NCBI GenBank assembly: GCA_028288775.1
Contig: JAQGHP010000684.1
Span: forward strand, 1 to 5,180
DNA: 5,180 bases
Reading direction: 5' to 3'
Source of the DNA: Phycisphaerales bacterium
Lineage (GTDB): Bacteria > Planctomycetota > Phycisphaerae > Tepidisphaerales > Tepidisphaeraceae
Shown: positions 1 through 4,908 of the stretch, one piece after another
Numbering within the stretch: the stretch's first letter is position 1
How the letters are laid out: each line of letters opens with the position of its first letter
Notes under the pieces: generated by a model
Told to the model about the DNA's origin: nothing
Databases searched by the model: none
The model's input: the letters and a program-made list of their open reading frames with translations, nothing else
Program-made: the position numbers and the translations under genes

Positions 1-337
1 CGCTGTTGCGGGCGAGGCGGCGCTGCTTCTTGGGCATGTCCAGGCGCCACTCTTTGGGGCGCTTCTGCTTGGCATGGCCGCCGCCCTTCTTGATCGGGTT
101 GCGGATGCCGCCCGTGCGGGCGTTGCCGGTGCCCTTCTGGCGGAACATCTTGCGCGTCGAGCCGGAGACTTCGCCGCGGGCGAGCGTTTGGACGGTACCC
201 TGGCGCTGATTGGCATGGTACATGACCAGTGCCTGCTTGAGCAGGACCGGGCGGACTTCTCCGCCGAGCTTTTGCTCGTCAACCTGGAAGGTTTCCACCT
301 TCTGGCCACTCTGATTGAATACGGGGACTTCGATCAT
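1..337 (-). CDS. rplD: 50S ribosomal protein L4, N-terminal part (gene runs off the left edge)
   Basis: L4 is a primary 23S rRNA-binding protein of the large subunit whose extended loop lines the peptide exit tunnel; in E. coli it also represses the S10 operon. Translating the minus strand from the ATG at 335-337 gives 112 codons without a stop, beginning MIEVPVFNQSGQKVE. Residues 67-74 (RQKGTGNA) continuing into R-T-G-G, then P81 and a GGG at 85-87 followed by a basic stretch ending KKQRRLARNS, are the conserved tunnel-loop region of L4. The family is usually about 200-210 residues, so roughly the C-terminal half lies outside the window. It is third in the order rpsJ-rplC-rplD, as in the conserved S10 operon. 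A weak Shine-Dalgarno-like GAGAG (342-346) lies 4 bases before the ATG, directly beside the 347-428 fold-back repeat. Identity is near certain by sequence and context. Confidence 0.96.
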   Translation of the reverse strand, partial: MIEVPVFNQSGQKVETFQVDEQKLGGEVRPVLLKQALVMYHANQRQGTVQTLARGEVSGSTRKMFRQKGTGNARTGGIRNPIKKGGGHAKQKRPKEWRLDMPKKQRRLARNS

Positions 338-346
338 GGTTCTCTC

Positions 347-428
347 AGTTGCTGGTTGCTGGTTGCTAGTTGCTGGTGGGGCCGGCTGCGTCGCTTTACT
401 AGCAACTAGCAACCAGTAACCAGTAACT
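347..428. repeat. Heptamer-built fold-back (inverted) repeat in the rplC-rplD spacer
   Basis: The left arm (347-376) and right arm (399-428) are each 30 bases and complementary at 27 of 30 positions, with a 22-base spacer. Each arm is four tandem heptamers. Left, on the plus strand, from 349: TTGCTGG, TTGCTGG, TTGCTAG, TTGCTGG. Right, read on the minus strand from 426: TTACTGG, TTACTGG, TTGCTAG, TTGCTAG. The three mismatches become A-C in the rplC-rplD mRNA but G-U wobbles in a plus-strand transcript. The right arm overlaps two bases of the rplC stop codon (427-429), and the left arm ends 9 bases before the rplD start. The inverted tandem design resembles a dispersed non-autonomous element; heptameric tandem repeats are known from cyanobacteria (STRR sequences), but I cannot show kinship. 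In mRNA it should form a long hairpin beside the rplD ribosome-binding region. Confidence 0.9.
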
Positions 429-1089
429 ACTCAGCCTTCTTCACCTTGGCCGTCACTGCCCTGCGGACGAATAACAAACCGCCCTTGGGGCCCGGCAGCG
501 CGCCTTTGATGAGCAGGAGGTTATTGGACCCATCCACCTTCACCAGGGGGTGATTGCGGGTGGTGACCTGGTCCATGCCCATGTGGCCGGCCATGCGAAC
601 GCCCTTCTTGGGCTTGCCGCACTGGCCACGCCAGGTGGCGCGGGAGGCGATCGAGCCGGGCGAGCGGTGCTTACGTTCGGTGCCGTGGCTGGCGCACTGG
701 CCGCCGAAGTGATGGCGCTTCATGACGCCGGCAAAGCCCTTGCCCTTGCTGGTGCCGATCACGTCCACGTACTGCACGCCGTCGAAGATGGAGGCGGTCA
801 CCGTTGCGCCCGGGGCGATGGTGGTCGCTTCCTTCAGGCGGATTTCCTTGAAGTGCCGGCGAGGACCCAGGCCCGCCTTGGCGGTGTGGCCCATCAGCGG
901 GAAGGTGCTGAACCGCGGCTTGCACTCGTCGAAGCCGAGCTGCACGGCGAAGTAGCCGTCCGTCTCGATGGTCTTAACCTGCGTAACGGCACAGGGACCG
1001 GCCTGTACGACGGTCACGGGCACGATCGCGCCCTTCTCGTCGTAGACGCGGGTGGTGCCGATTTTTTTGCCTAGTAATGCGGGTGTCAT
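427..1089 (-). CDS. rplC: 50S ribosomal protein L3
   Basis: L3 is an early-assembling 23S rRNA-binding protein whose central extension reaches towards the peptidyl-transferase centre. The 220-residue product is of normal bacterial length (about 205-220). Visible family features are LLGKKIGTTRVYD (5-17) at the N-terminus, IGTSKGKGFAGVMKRHHF (111-128), the central-loop segment ASHGTERKHRSPGS (133-146), and KKGVRMAGHMG (161-171), followed by LLLIKGALPGPKGG (191-204). Q131 aligns with the glutamine that PrmB methylates in E. coli L3; whether it is modified here is unknown. The start is the ATG at 1087-1089, preceded by a weak GGAAA about 5 bases upstream; the stop is TAG at 427-429. The gene follows rpsJ after a structured 151-base gap and precedes rplD across an 89-base gap filled by a fold-back repeat, both gaps being long for an S10 operon. 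Confidence 0.98.
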   Translation of the reverse strand: MTPALLGKKIGTTRVYDEKGAIVPVTVVQAGPCAVTQVKTIETDGYFAVQLGFDECKPRFSTFPLMGHTAKAGLGPRRHFKEIRLKEATTIAPGATVTASIFDGVQYVDVIGTSKGKGFAGVMKRHHFGGQCASHGTERKHRSPGSIASRATWRGQCGKPKKGVRMAGHMGMDQVTTRNHPLVKVDGSNNLLLIKGALPGPKGGLLFVRRAVTAKVKKAE

Positions 1090-1137
1090 GGCATTTCCGT
1101 AAACGACAAAAGTTCACCGGCAACTCGCGGCCTTGTC

Positions 1138-1180
1138 GGGATCGGTATCCCTTGAGGCAAGTGGGTTCTTGGATGAACCC
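1138..1180 (-). promoter_or_regulatory. Two-hairpin structured leader ahead of rplC (candidate)
   Basis: In the mRNA sense (minus strand) two perfect short hairpins follow the terminator-like element at 1191-1222: GGGTTC/GAACCC with a 6-base loop (1163-1180), then GGGAT/ATCCC with a 4-base loop (1138-1151). A small CTTG/CAAG stem (1151-1161) lies between them. They lie in the 151-base rpsJ-rplC gap, about 50-90 bases before the rplC start. Ribosomal-protein operons are often autoregulated through structured leaders (L4 acting on the E. coli S10 leader). A similar role here is inference from position and structure only; no known motif was recognised. Confidence 0.45.
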
Positions 1181-1190
1181 CGCGGTCCGG

Positions 1191-1222
1191 GAAAAAAGAT
1201 GCCCCTTGCATGGCAGGGGCAT
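1191..1222 (-). terminator. Terminator-like hairpin with U-tract between rpsJ and rplC
   Basis: On the minus strand an 8-bp perfect stem ATGCCCCT/AGGGGCAT (1215-1222 with 1199-1206) encloses an 8-base loop and is followed within two bases by CTTTTTT (1192-1198). This is the form of a Rho-independent terminator in the direction of rpsJ transcription, 18 bases after the rpsJ stop codon. Because rplC and rplD follow on the same strand, it may be a partial terminator or attenuator setting the ratio of S10 to L3/L4, or it may end rpsJ transcripts while rplC uses its own promoter. The stem is only moderately stable and no readthrough evidence exists in the sequence. Confidence 0.65.
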
Positions 1223-1240
1223 TTAGTGCGTTAAAAAGGG

Positions 1241-1555
1241 TCAGGCCTTGATCTTCACAAAAACACCGGCCGGGACCACAAGGCGGTTGAGCGCTTCGAC
1301 GGTGCGCGCGGTGGGCTCGAAGATGTCGATGACGCGCTTGTGCGTCCGCATTTCGAACTGCTCGCGGCTCTTCTTGTCGATGTGCGGGCTCCGCAGCACC
1401 GTGTAGCGCTCGATCCGGGTTGGCATCGGAATGGGGCCGCAAACGCGGGCGTTGGTCCGCTTGGCGTGGTCAACGATTTCCTTCGCCGACGCGTCAAGTG
1501 CCCGGTGGTCGTAGGCTTCCATCCGGATTCGAATTCGAGTCTGCTCGCCGTTCAT
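1241..1555 (-). CDS. rpsJ: 30S ribosomal protein S10
   Basis: S10 is a 30S head protein that also partners NusB in transcription antitermination. The 104-residue product matches the usual 100-105 residue length. Recognisable family segments are RIRMEAYDHRALD (9-21), the GPIPMPTR turn (40-47), and RSPHIDKKSREQFEMRTHKR (55-74), which is the S10 signature region. It ends in VPAGVFVKIKA. The ATG is at 1553-1555, with a weak GGAAG about 5 bases upstream. It is the first gene of the minus-strand S10 cluster. The next gene upstream is an unrelated divergent TPR-glycosyltransferase rather than tuf or fusA, so the cluster starts here with its own promoter (1633-1660). Confidence 0.98.
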   Translation of the reverse strand: MNGEQTRIRIRMEAYDHRALDASAKEIVDHAKRTNARVCGPIPMPTRIERYTVLRSPHIDKKSREQFEMRTHKRVIDIFEPTARTVEALNRLVVPAGVFVKIKA

Positions 1556-1597
1556 ATTGCTTCCAGAGCCTTTCCGACCGACTTTCCGACGTGCAAA

Positions 1598-1614
1598 CAG
1601 CGGCCGGGCCGCTG
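1598..1614 (-). other. Perfect GC-rich palindrome in the rpsJ 5' leader
   Basis: The 17-base sequence CAGCGGCCGGGCCGCTG is two perfect 8-base inverted arms around one central base. As RNA it could form a 6-bp stem with a 5-base loop. It lies between the proposed rpsJ promoter and the rpsJ start, so it would be in the 5' untranslated leader, about 45 bases before the ATG. It could be a leader control element or a protein-binding palindrome. There is no U-tract after it on the minus strand, so it does not look like a complete attenuator. Confidence 0.45.
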
Positions 1615-1632
1615 CTCAAATCGGGAGGGGAG

Positions 1633-1660
1633 AGGATAGTAAAAATGTTACGTGTGTCAA
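1633..1660 (-). promoter_or_regulatory. Sigma-70-type promoter for the rpsJ-rplC-rplD operon
   Basis: On the minus strand a perfect -35 box TTGACA (1655-1660) is followed after 16 bases by TATCCT (1633-1638; 4 of 6 matches to TATAAT). The spacer is AT-rich compared with its surroundings. Transcription would start near 1626, giving an rpsJ leader of about 70 bases that contains the 1598-1614 palindrome. Placement and orientation upstream of a highly expressed operon support the call; the actual start site is not known. Confidence 0.65.
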
Positions 1661-1704
1661 GGCTGCGTGTTCAACTTACGCAAATTGTGTGGGACGGAGC
1701 CGAA

Positions 1705-1782
1705 GGGTTCGGCGTTCAGGGTTCACGAAGTGGCGGGATTTCTCATTTCCTTAACCTTGAATCCTGAAGCCTTAACCCTCCG
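1705..1782. repeat. Degenerate heptamer-built fold-back repeat in the divergent spacer
   Basis: The left side has three tandem heptamers, GGGTTCG, GCGTTCA and GGGTTCA (1705-1725). The right side, read on the minus strand from 1778 down to 1751, has four: GGGTTAA, GGCTTCA, GGATTCA and AGGTTAA. Arms 1701-1727 and 1756-1782 are complementary at about 20 of 27 positions around a 28-base spacer. It has the same plan as the 347-428 element but a different word and more divergence, so it looks like an older copy of another family. It lies between the rpsJ promoter and the promoter of the TPR gene. No terminal duplications or coding potential were seen. Confidence 0.65.
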
Positions 1783-1790
1783 CGTTGACC

Positions 1791-1819
1791 CCGACACCGG
1801 ACAACATAGCTGATATTAT
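1791..1819 (+). promoter_or_regulatory. Extended -10 promoter for the TPR-glycosyltransferase gene, probably leaderless
   Basis: TGATATTAT (1811-1819) is an extended -10 element: TG, one base, then TATTAT (5 of 6 to consensus). CCGACA (1791-1796; 4 of 6 to TTGACA) lies exactly 17 bases upstream. The predicted start of transcription, about 1826, is almost at the ATG (1828-1830), and there is no Shine-Dalgarno sequence before that ATG. This combination suggests a leaderless mRNA. A TTGACC at 1785-1790 is a closer -35 word but its spacing to this -10 is too long. Confidence 0.55.
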
Positions 1820-1827
1820 GGCCCACA

Positions 1828-3333
1828 ATGGCCCAATCGCTTGAATTATTGCTGGAAGAGGCGTTCGCACACCACAAGGCGGGACGGACGAGCCAGGCCG
1901 AGGCGCTCTATCGCCAGATTCTTGCGAGCGAGCCTAGGAACTTCGCGGCGATGCATCATCTGGGCCTCATCGCCCACCAGACCGGTCATCACGCCGATGC
2001 ATTGCCGCTGCTGAGACGATCCATTGAGCTGAGTTCCAATCCCCCCGCTTATTATCACATCAACCTCGGGAATGCGGCGCGGTTGGCTGGCAACAGCGAA
2101 GAGGCATTGGACGCCCTATTGCAAGCTCAGAAACTCGCTCCCGATGATCCCGGGATCGCACATGAGCTCGGGTTGACCTATGACAAGCTCGGCCGCCTGT
2201 CCGAGTCCGCGGCTCAATTGCAGCGTGCCATCGAACTGGGCCTTGGCCCCGCCCCCCTGCTCGCCCGCGCGTATCAAAACCTCGGCAGCGTGCTCTTGCA
2301 GGTGGGCGACCGGGCCAAGGCCGAGGCTGCGATCGATCAGGCGATCAGGCTGAACCCACAATACCCACTCGCCCACATGAGCAAAGCCAGCCTCCTATTC
2401 CTCCGGGGCGACTTGCTACGCGCGTGGCTCGAATACGAATGGCGCTGGCAAAGCAAGGGTTTCCCAACGCAGTGGCCCAACTGGCCCCAACCCACTTGGG
2501 ACGGCTCGCCGCTACGCGACCGAACGCTGCTGCTTTGGCCCGAACAGGGATTTGGGGATGCGATCCAGTTCGTCCGCTATGTGACCCAAGCTTCACAACA
2601 AGGCGGACCGGTGACGGTCGTCTGTGCGCCCCCGCTCCAGCGACTGTTCGCAACGTTTCCTAGTCCGGTGCAGATTGTTGCGGAGGGGAATGAAGCGCCG
2701 CCGTTCGATGTGCACCTTCCCCTGATGAGCTTGCCGCGGGTGTTTGGTACGCGACTCGAAACGGTTCCCTCGCAAGTCCCCTACCTGCGGCCCGACCCGC
2801 AACTGGCCGCGGCGTGGCTGGAGCGCATGCCGCGGGCCGCGCCCGGTCGGGCGCTAAGAGTCGGGCTTGTCTGGGCGGGAAGCCCGACGCACAAGGGCGA
2901 TGCCAGCCGTTCGATTCGATTGCGGCTCCTGTCGCCGCTGTTGTCGATTTCGCACGTGCAGTTTTACAGCCTGCAAAAAGGCGAGCGGGCGAACGACCTG
3001 CGCGGAATCGATTCCCGACTTCCCGTCATCGATTGGACTAACGAACTCGGCGATTTCGCCGACACCGCGGCACTAATCGCGAATCTCGACCTGGTCATTT
3101 CAGTGGACACCGCGGTCGCCCACCTCGCGGGCGCATTGGCGAAGGAGGTCTGGACGCTCCTGGCCTACTCGCCTGATTTCCGCTGGATGGCCGAGGGAGA
3201 CGCGAGCCCCTGGTATCCGACGATGCGCCTTATCCGCCAACAGAGCCTGACCGACTGGCCGACGGTTGTCGCGCGCGTCGCCGAGGAATTGGTGAAACGT
3301 GTGCGCGCGAACAAGGCGGCTTCGCCCGAATGA
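1828..3333 (+). CDS. TPR-repeat protein with C-terminal GT9/heptosyltransferase-like glycosyltransferase domain
   Basis: The 501-residue product has two parts. Residues about 5-205 are tandem TPR helices, for example AFAHHKAGRTSQAEALYRQIL (split around residue 20), NLGNAARLAGNSEEAL (79-94), ELGLTYDKLGRLSESAAQL (113-131) and NLGSVLLQVGDRAKAEAAI (151-169). Residues about 228-492 resemble the GT-B domain related to ADP-heptose:LPS heptosyltransferases: WPEQGFGDAIQFVRY (237-251), GLVWAGSPTHKGDASRS (346-362), DLVISVDTAVAHLAGAL (421-437) and the SPWYPTMRLIRQ ending (460-471). Such fusions are common and are presumed to transfer sugars to proteins or surface polysaccharides; donor and acceptor cannot be read from sequence. 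There is no signal peptide or membrane segment, so it is probably cytoplasmic. The ATG at 1828 is chosen because the TPR fold starts at once and a promoter lies directly upstream. It is divergent from rpsJ, monocistronic, and convergent with the next gene. Confidence 0.88.
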   Translation: MAQSLELLLEEAFAHHKAGRTSQAEALYRQILASEPRNFAAMHHLGLIAHQTGHHADALPLLRRSIELSSNPPAYYHINLGNAARLAGNSEEALDALLQAQKLAPDDPGIAHELGLTYDKLGRLSESAAQLQRAIELGLGPAPLLARAYQNLGSVLLQVGDRAKAEAAIDQAIRLNPQYPLAHMSKASLLFLRGDLLRAWLEYEWRWQSKGFPTQWPNWPQPTWDGSPLRDRTLLLWPEQGFGDAIQFVRYVTQASQQGGPVTVVCAPPLQRLFATFPSPVQIVAEGNEAPPFDVHLPLMSLPRVFGTRLETVPSQVPYLRPDPQLAAAWLERMPRAAPGRALRVGLVWAGSPTHKGDASRSIRLRLLSPLLSISHVQFYSLQKGERANDLRGIDSRLPVIDWTNELGDFADTAALIANLDLVISVDTAVAHLAGALAKEVWTLLAYSPDFRWMAEGDASPWYPTMRLIRQQSLTDWPTVVARVAEELVKRVRANKAASPE

Positions 3334-3406
3334 TCAAGGCTCACAACGAAGACATGGGGATACGGCGGCGTGCCCCTCAACTGGCCGACCGCCTGGGTAT
3401 CGGGCG

Positions 3407-3646
3407 GAGGAGTTAAACCGCCAAGTCGCCAAGACGCCGAGGGGAACGGGGAGAATGGAACGCAGAGACGCCGAGGCGCAGAGGGGAAACGCAGAGAAAA
3501 CCAGCGAGCCGAATGCACGATTTCTCTCGAATTGCTGAGCACATGCCAAAATTTTCTCACTCCCTCCTGCCTCGGCATCTCTGCGTCTCTGCGTTCGATT
3601 CTCCCCGTTCCCTTGGCGTCTTGGCGACTTGGCGGTTTAACTCTTC
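3407..3646. repeat. Octamer-built 240-base fold-back element between convergent genes
   Basis: The left arm (3407-3484) and right arm (3570-3646) are inverted near-copies around an 85-base spacer, with only a few mismatches and one single-base gap. Each arm holds two groups of three tandem octamers. Left: CGCCAAGT, CGCCAAGA, CGCCGAGG (3419-3442), then CGCAGAGA, CGCCGAGG, CGCAGAGG (3461-3484). Right, on the minus strand: CGCCAAGT, CGCCAAGA, CGCCAAGG (3634 down to 3611), then CGCAGAGA, CGCAGAGA, TGCCGAGG (3593 down to 3570). A GAACGGGGAG word separates the groups in both arms. The inner GAGAAAA (3494-3500) and TTTTCTC (3552-3558) extend pairing into the spacer. There is no transposase. From memory, strings of this CGCCAAG/CGCAGAG type recur in environmental genomes, but I cannot verify that here. 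Lying between two converging genes it could also act as a two-way transcription stop. The 73 bases before it (3334-3406) hold no recognisable feature apart from a weak GATAC/GTATC pairing. Confidence 0.9.
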
Positions 3647-3647
3647 C

Positions 3648-3663
3648 GTTCGATTTCTCGAAC
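3648..3663. other. Short perfect hairpin downstream of the toroid-protein gene
   Basis: GTTCGA and TCGAAC (6-bp perfect arms) flank a 4-base loop. It lies directly beside the octamer fold-back element and 52 bases beyond the stop codon of the minus-strand gene. No T-tract follows on either strand, so it is not a standard intrinsic terminator. Its role is unknown. Confidence 0.35.
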
Positions 3664-3715
3664 AGGCAGGTCCTTCGAGCACCTCTCCGTATATCCGTGG
3701 TGAGGCTTCGATCGA

Positions 3716-4873
3716 CTACTTGCAGCGCAAGAGCGTCATCACGGCGAACGCGGTGCCGTAGGGTTTGTGATAGTCCCACATCGCGTAATCCCACCACGAG
3801 CCGTCTTCTTCCTGGTGCGGTAGCACTCCCTCGGCGATCTGCGCGGCGTAACGCGGCTTGTCGTCGCTGTTCAATGACTCGAGCAATCGGCTCGCGTAGT
3901 AATGATCGAAGTAATAGTAGTAGCCGCTGGTCTGGTACCACGATTCGTGCGGGAACGGCCGCTTGCGGCCCATGTCGAGCCAGGCGTGTTCCTTCTTGAA
4001 CAGATCAAGGCCGTCGATGATTCGCTGCGGGTTCACCTCTTTGGATTTCCAGAGCCACAGCGCGTAGTTGGCCGGCTGCGTCCGCCCCACCGCGCCCCGC
4101 GGCAGATTCGCCGGCAGGCGCGGAATGTATTTGTAGTCTTCCCCGTACAGGAACACGCCGTTGGGCAGACGCATTTCCTCCAGACGGCGCTGGGAACGAT
4201 CGACCAGTTTCTCCGGGATCTCCAGCCCGGCCTGTTTGGCCTCGTAGAGCGCGACCAAACCCGCCGCCGTTCCGAAGCTCGTCGGCCCGAGCGCCGGCGA
4301 TTGAGTATGGTGATGGAAATCGTAATACGCCCATCCGCCCATGTACGTGGCGTATTGCTCCATCTCCTTGAGGTTACGCTTGGCAACGTCAGCGACGTGC
4401 GGGTCCTTGTTGCCATGGATCATTTCCTCGGCCATCGCCTGCAGGACGTAGACGTGGGCCCAAGTGTTATAGAGGAGCGTGCCGTCGTCGCGTTTGGCGT
4501 CGTCGGCCTTGAGCAGATACTGCACGGCCTTGTCGTGGGCCTCAGTCTGGCCGGTTTCGCGAAGGGCCATTACGCACAGCGCGGTGGTGCCCAGGCGAAA
4601 GGCATCGTGTGACCCGGGAACCATCGACATGATTTCGGTGCCGCGGGTTTCGGTGCCGGTGCCCCAGGAGCCGTCGGCGTTCTGGCTCTTCACGAGAAAC
4701 TTCACGCCGCGGTCTATGGCTTCGGGGATGGAGGCGGGCTGGGTGGCCGCGGCGGTAGTCGCAGGCGGAACCGCGGCGGGCTCTTCGGCCCGAACACTTG
4801 GTGCGACGATGAACGGCAACACGGCCGCCATTGCAATGACGGCAACCATCCGACGCGAGGCTTTGCGTGACAC
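3716..4873 (-). CDS. Exported squalene-cyclase/prenyltransferase-repeat protein (alpha/alpha toroid), function unknown
   Basis: The frame is open from 4972, but I prefer the GTG at 4871-4873 (385 residues). From there the product starts VSRKASRRM and runs into the hydrophobic segment VAVIAMAAVLPFIV and APSVRA-EEP, an ordinary signal peptide with a likely cut after the AxA-like SVRA. ATG codons at 4939 and 4936 would add 21-22 polar residues encoded by repeat-like DNA; no start has a clear Shine-Dalgarno sequence. The mature part has toroid repeats: AIDRGVKFLVKSQNADGSWG, FRLGTTALCVMALRETGQ, TSFGTAAGLVALYEAKQAG, and near the end QEEDGSWWDY with HKPYGTAFAVMTLL. The QNADGSWG and EEDGSWWDY segments are QW-type motifs of the squalene-hopene cyclase fold. 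The catalytic DxDD of squalene-hopene cyclases is absent and the protein is far shorter than those enzymes (about 630 residues), so cyclase activity is unlikely. It probably acts outside the cytoplasm. Substrate and role are unknown; no partner gene is adjacent. Confidence 0.85.
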   Translation of the reverse strand: MSRKASRRMVAVIAMAAVLPFIVAPSVRAEEPAAVPPATTAAATQPASIPEAIDRGVKFLVKSQNADGSWGTGTETRGTEIMSMVPGSHDAFRLGTTALCVMALRETGQTEAHDKAVQYLLKADDAKRDDGTLLYNTWAHVYVLQAMAEEMIHGNKDPHVADVAKRNLKEMEQYATYMGGWAYYDFHHHTQSPALGPTSFGTAAGLVALYEAKQAGLEIPEKLVDRSQRRLEEMRLPNGVFLYGEDYKYIPRLPANLPRGAVGRTQPANYALWLWKSKEVNPQRIIDGLDLFKKEHAWLDMGRKRPFPHESWYQTSGYYYYFDHYYASRLLESLNSDDKPRYAAQIAEGVLPHQEEDGSWWDYAMWDYHKPYGTAFAVMTLLRCK

Positions 4874-4908
4874 GGGCGTCCCGCCCGAGCTGGCGGCGTT
4901 TGAACGCC
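4873..4908. repeat. REP-like palindrome pair overlapping the start of the toroid-protein gene
   Basis: CGGGCG/CGCCCG with a 3-base loop (4873-4887) and GGCGTT/AACGCC with a 2-base loop (4895-4908) are adjacent perfect hairpins. The first resembles the CACGGGC...GCCC palindromes at 5001-5143, and its outer base coincides with the proposed GTG start codon. If a start at 4939 is used instead, these hairpins are inside the coding sequence and encode part of a long polar leader. Confidence 0.6.

Noticed and set aside
550..1074. 174-codon open frame on the plus strand
   Set aside because: It lies wholly antisense to rplC. Its low-complexity Ala/Gly/Val/Leu-rich translation matches no family, as expected from the GC-rich complement of a real gene.
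1161..1182. tRNA T-arm-like GGGTTC...GAACCC hairpin
   Set aside because: No acceptor stem, anticodon arm or CCA-end pairing surrounds it, so it is treated as a leader hairpin.
3407..3646. Possible intact insertion sequence or transposon
   Set aside because: The inverted repeats are long, but the 85-base spacer has no room for a transposase and no target-site duplication was evident.
3648..3663. Intrinsic terminator of the toroid-protein gene
   Set aside because: The stem is perfect but short and no T-tract follows in the direction of transcription.
3165..3941. 258-codon open frame on the minus strand
   Set aside because: It overlaps the ends of both convergent genes and runs through both arms of the octamer fold-back; its Arg-rich translation is a frame artefact.
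3902..4612. 236-codon open frame on the plus strand
   Set aside because: It is antisense to the toroid-protein gene, has no recognisable domain, and reads as the complement of conserved QW and toroid repeats.
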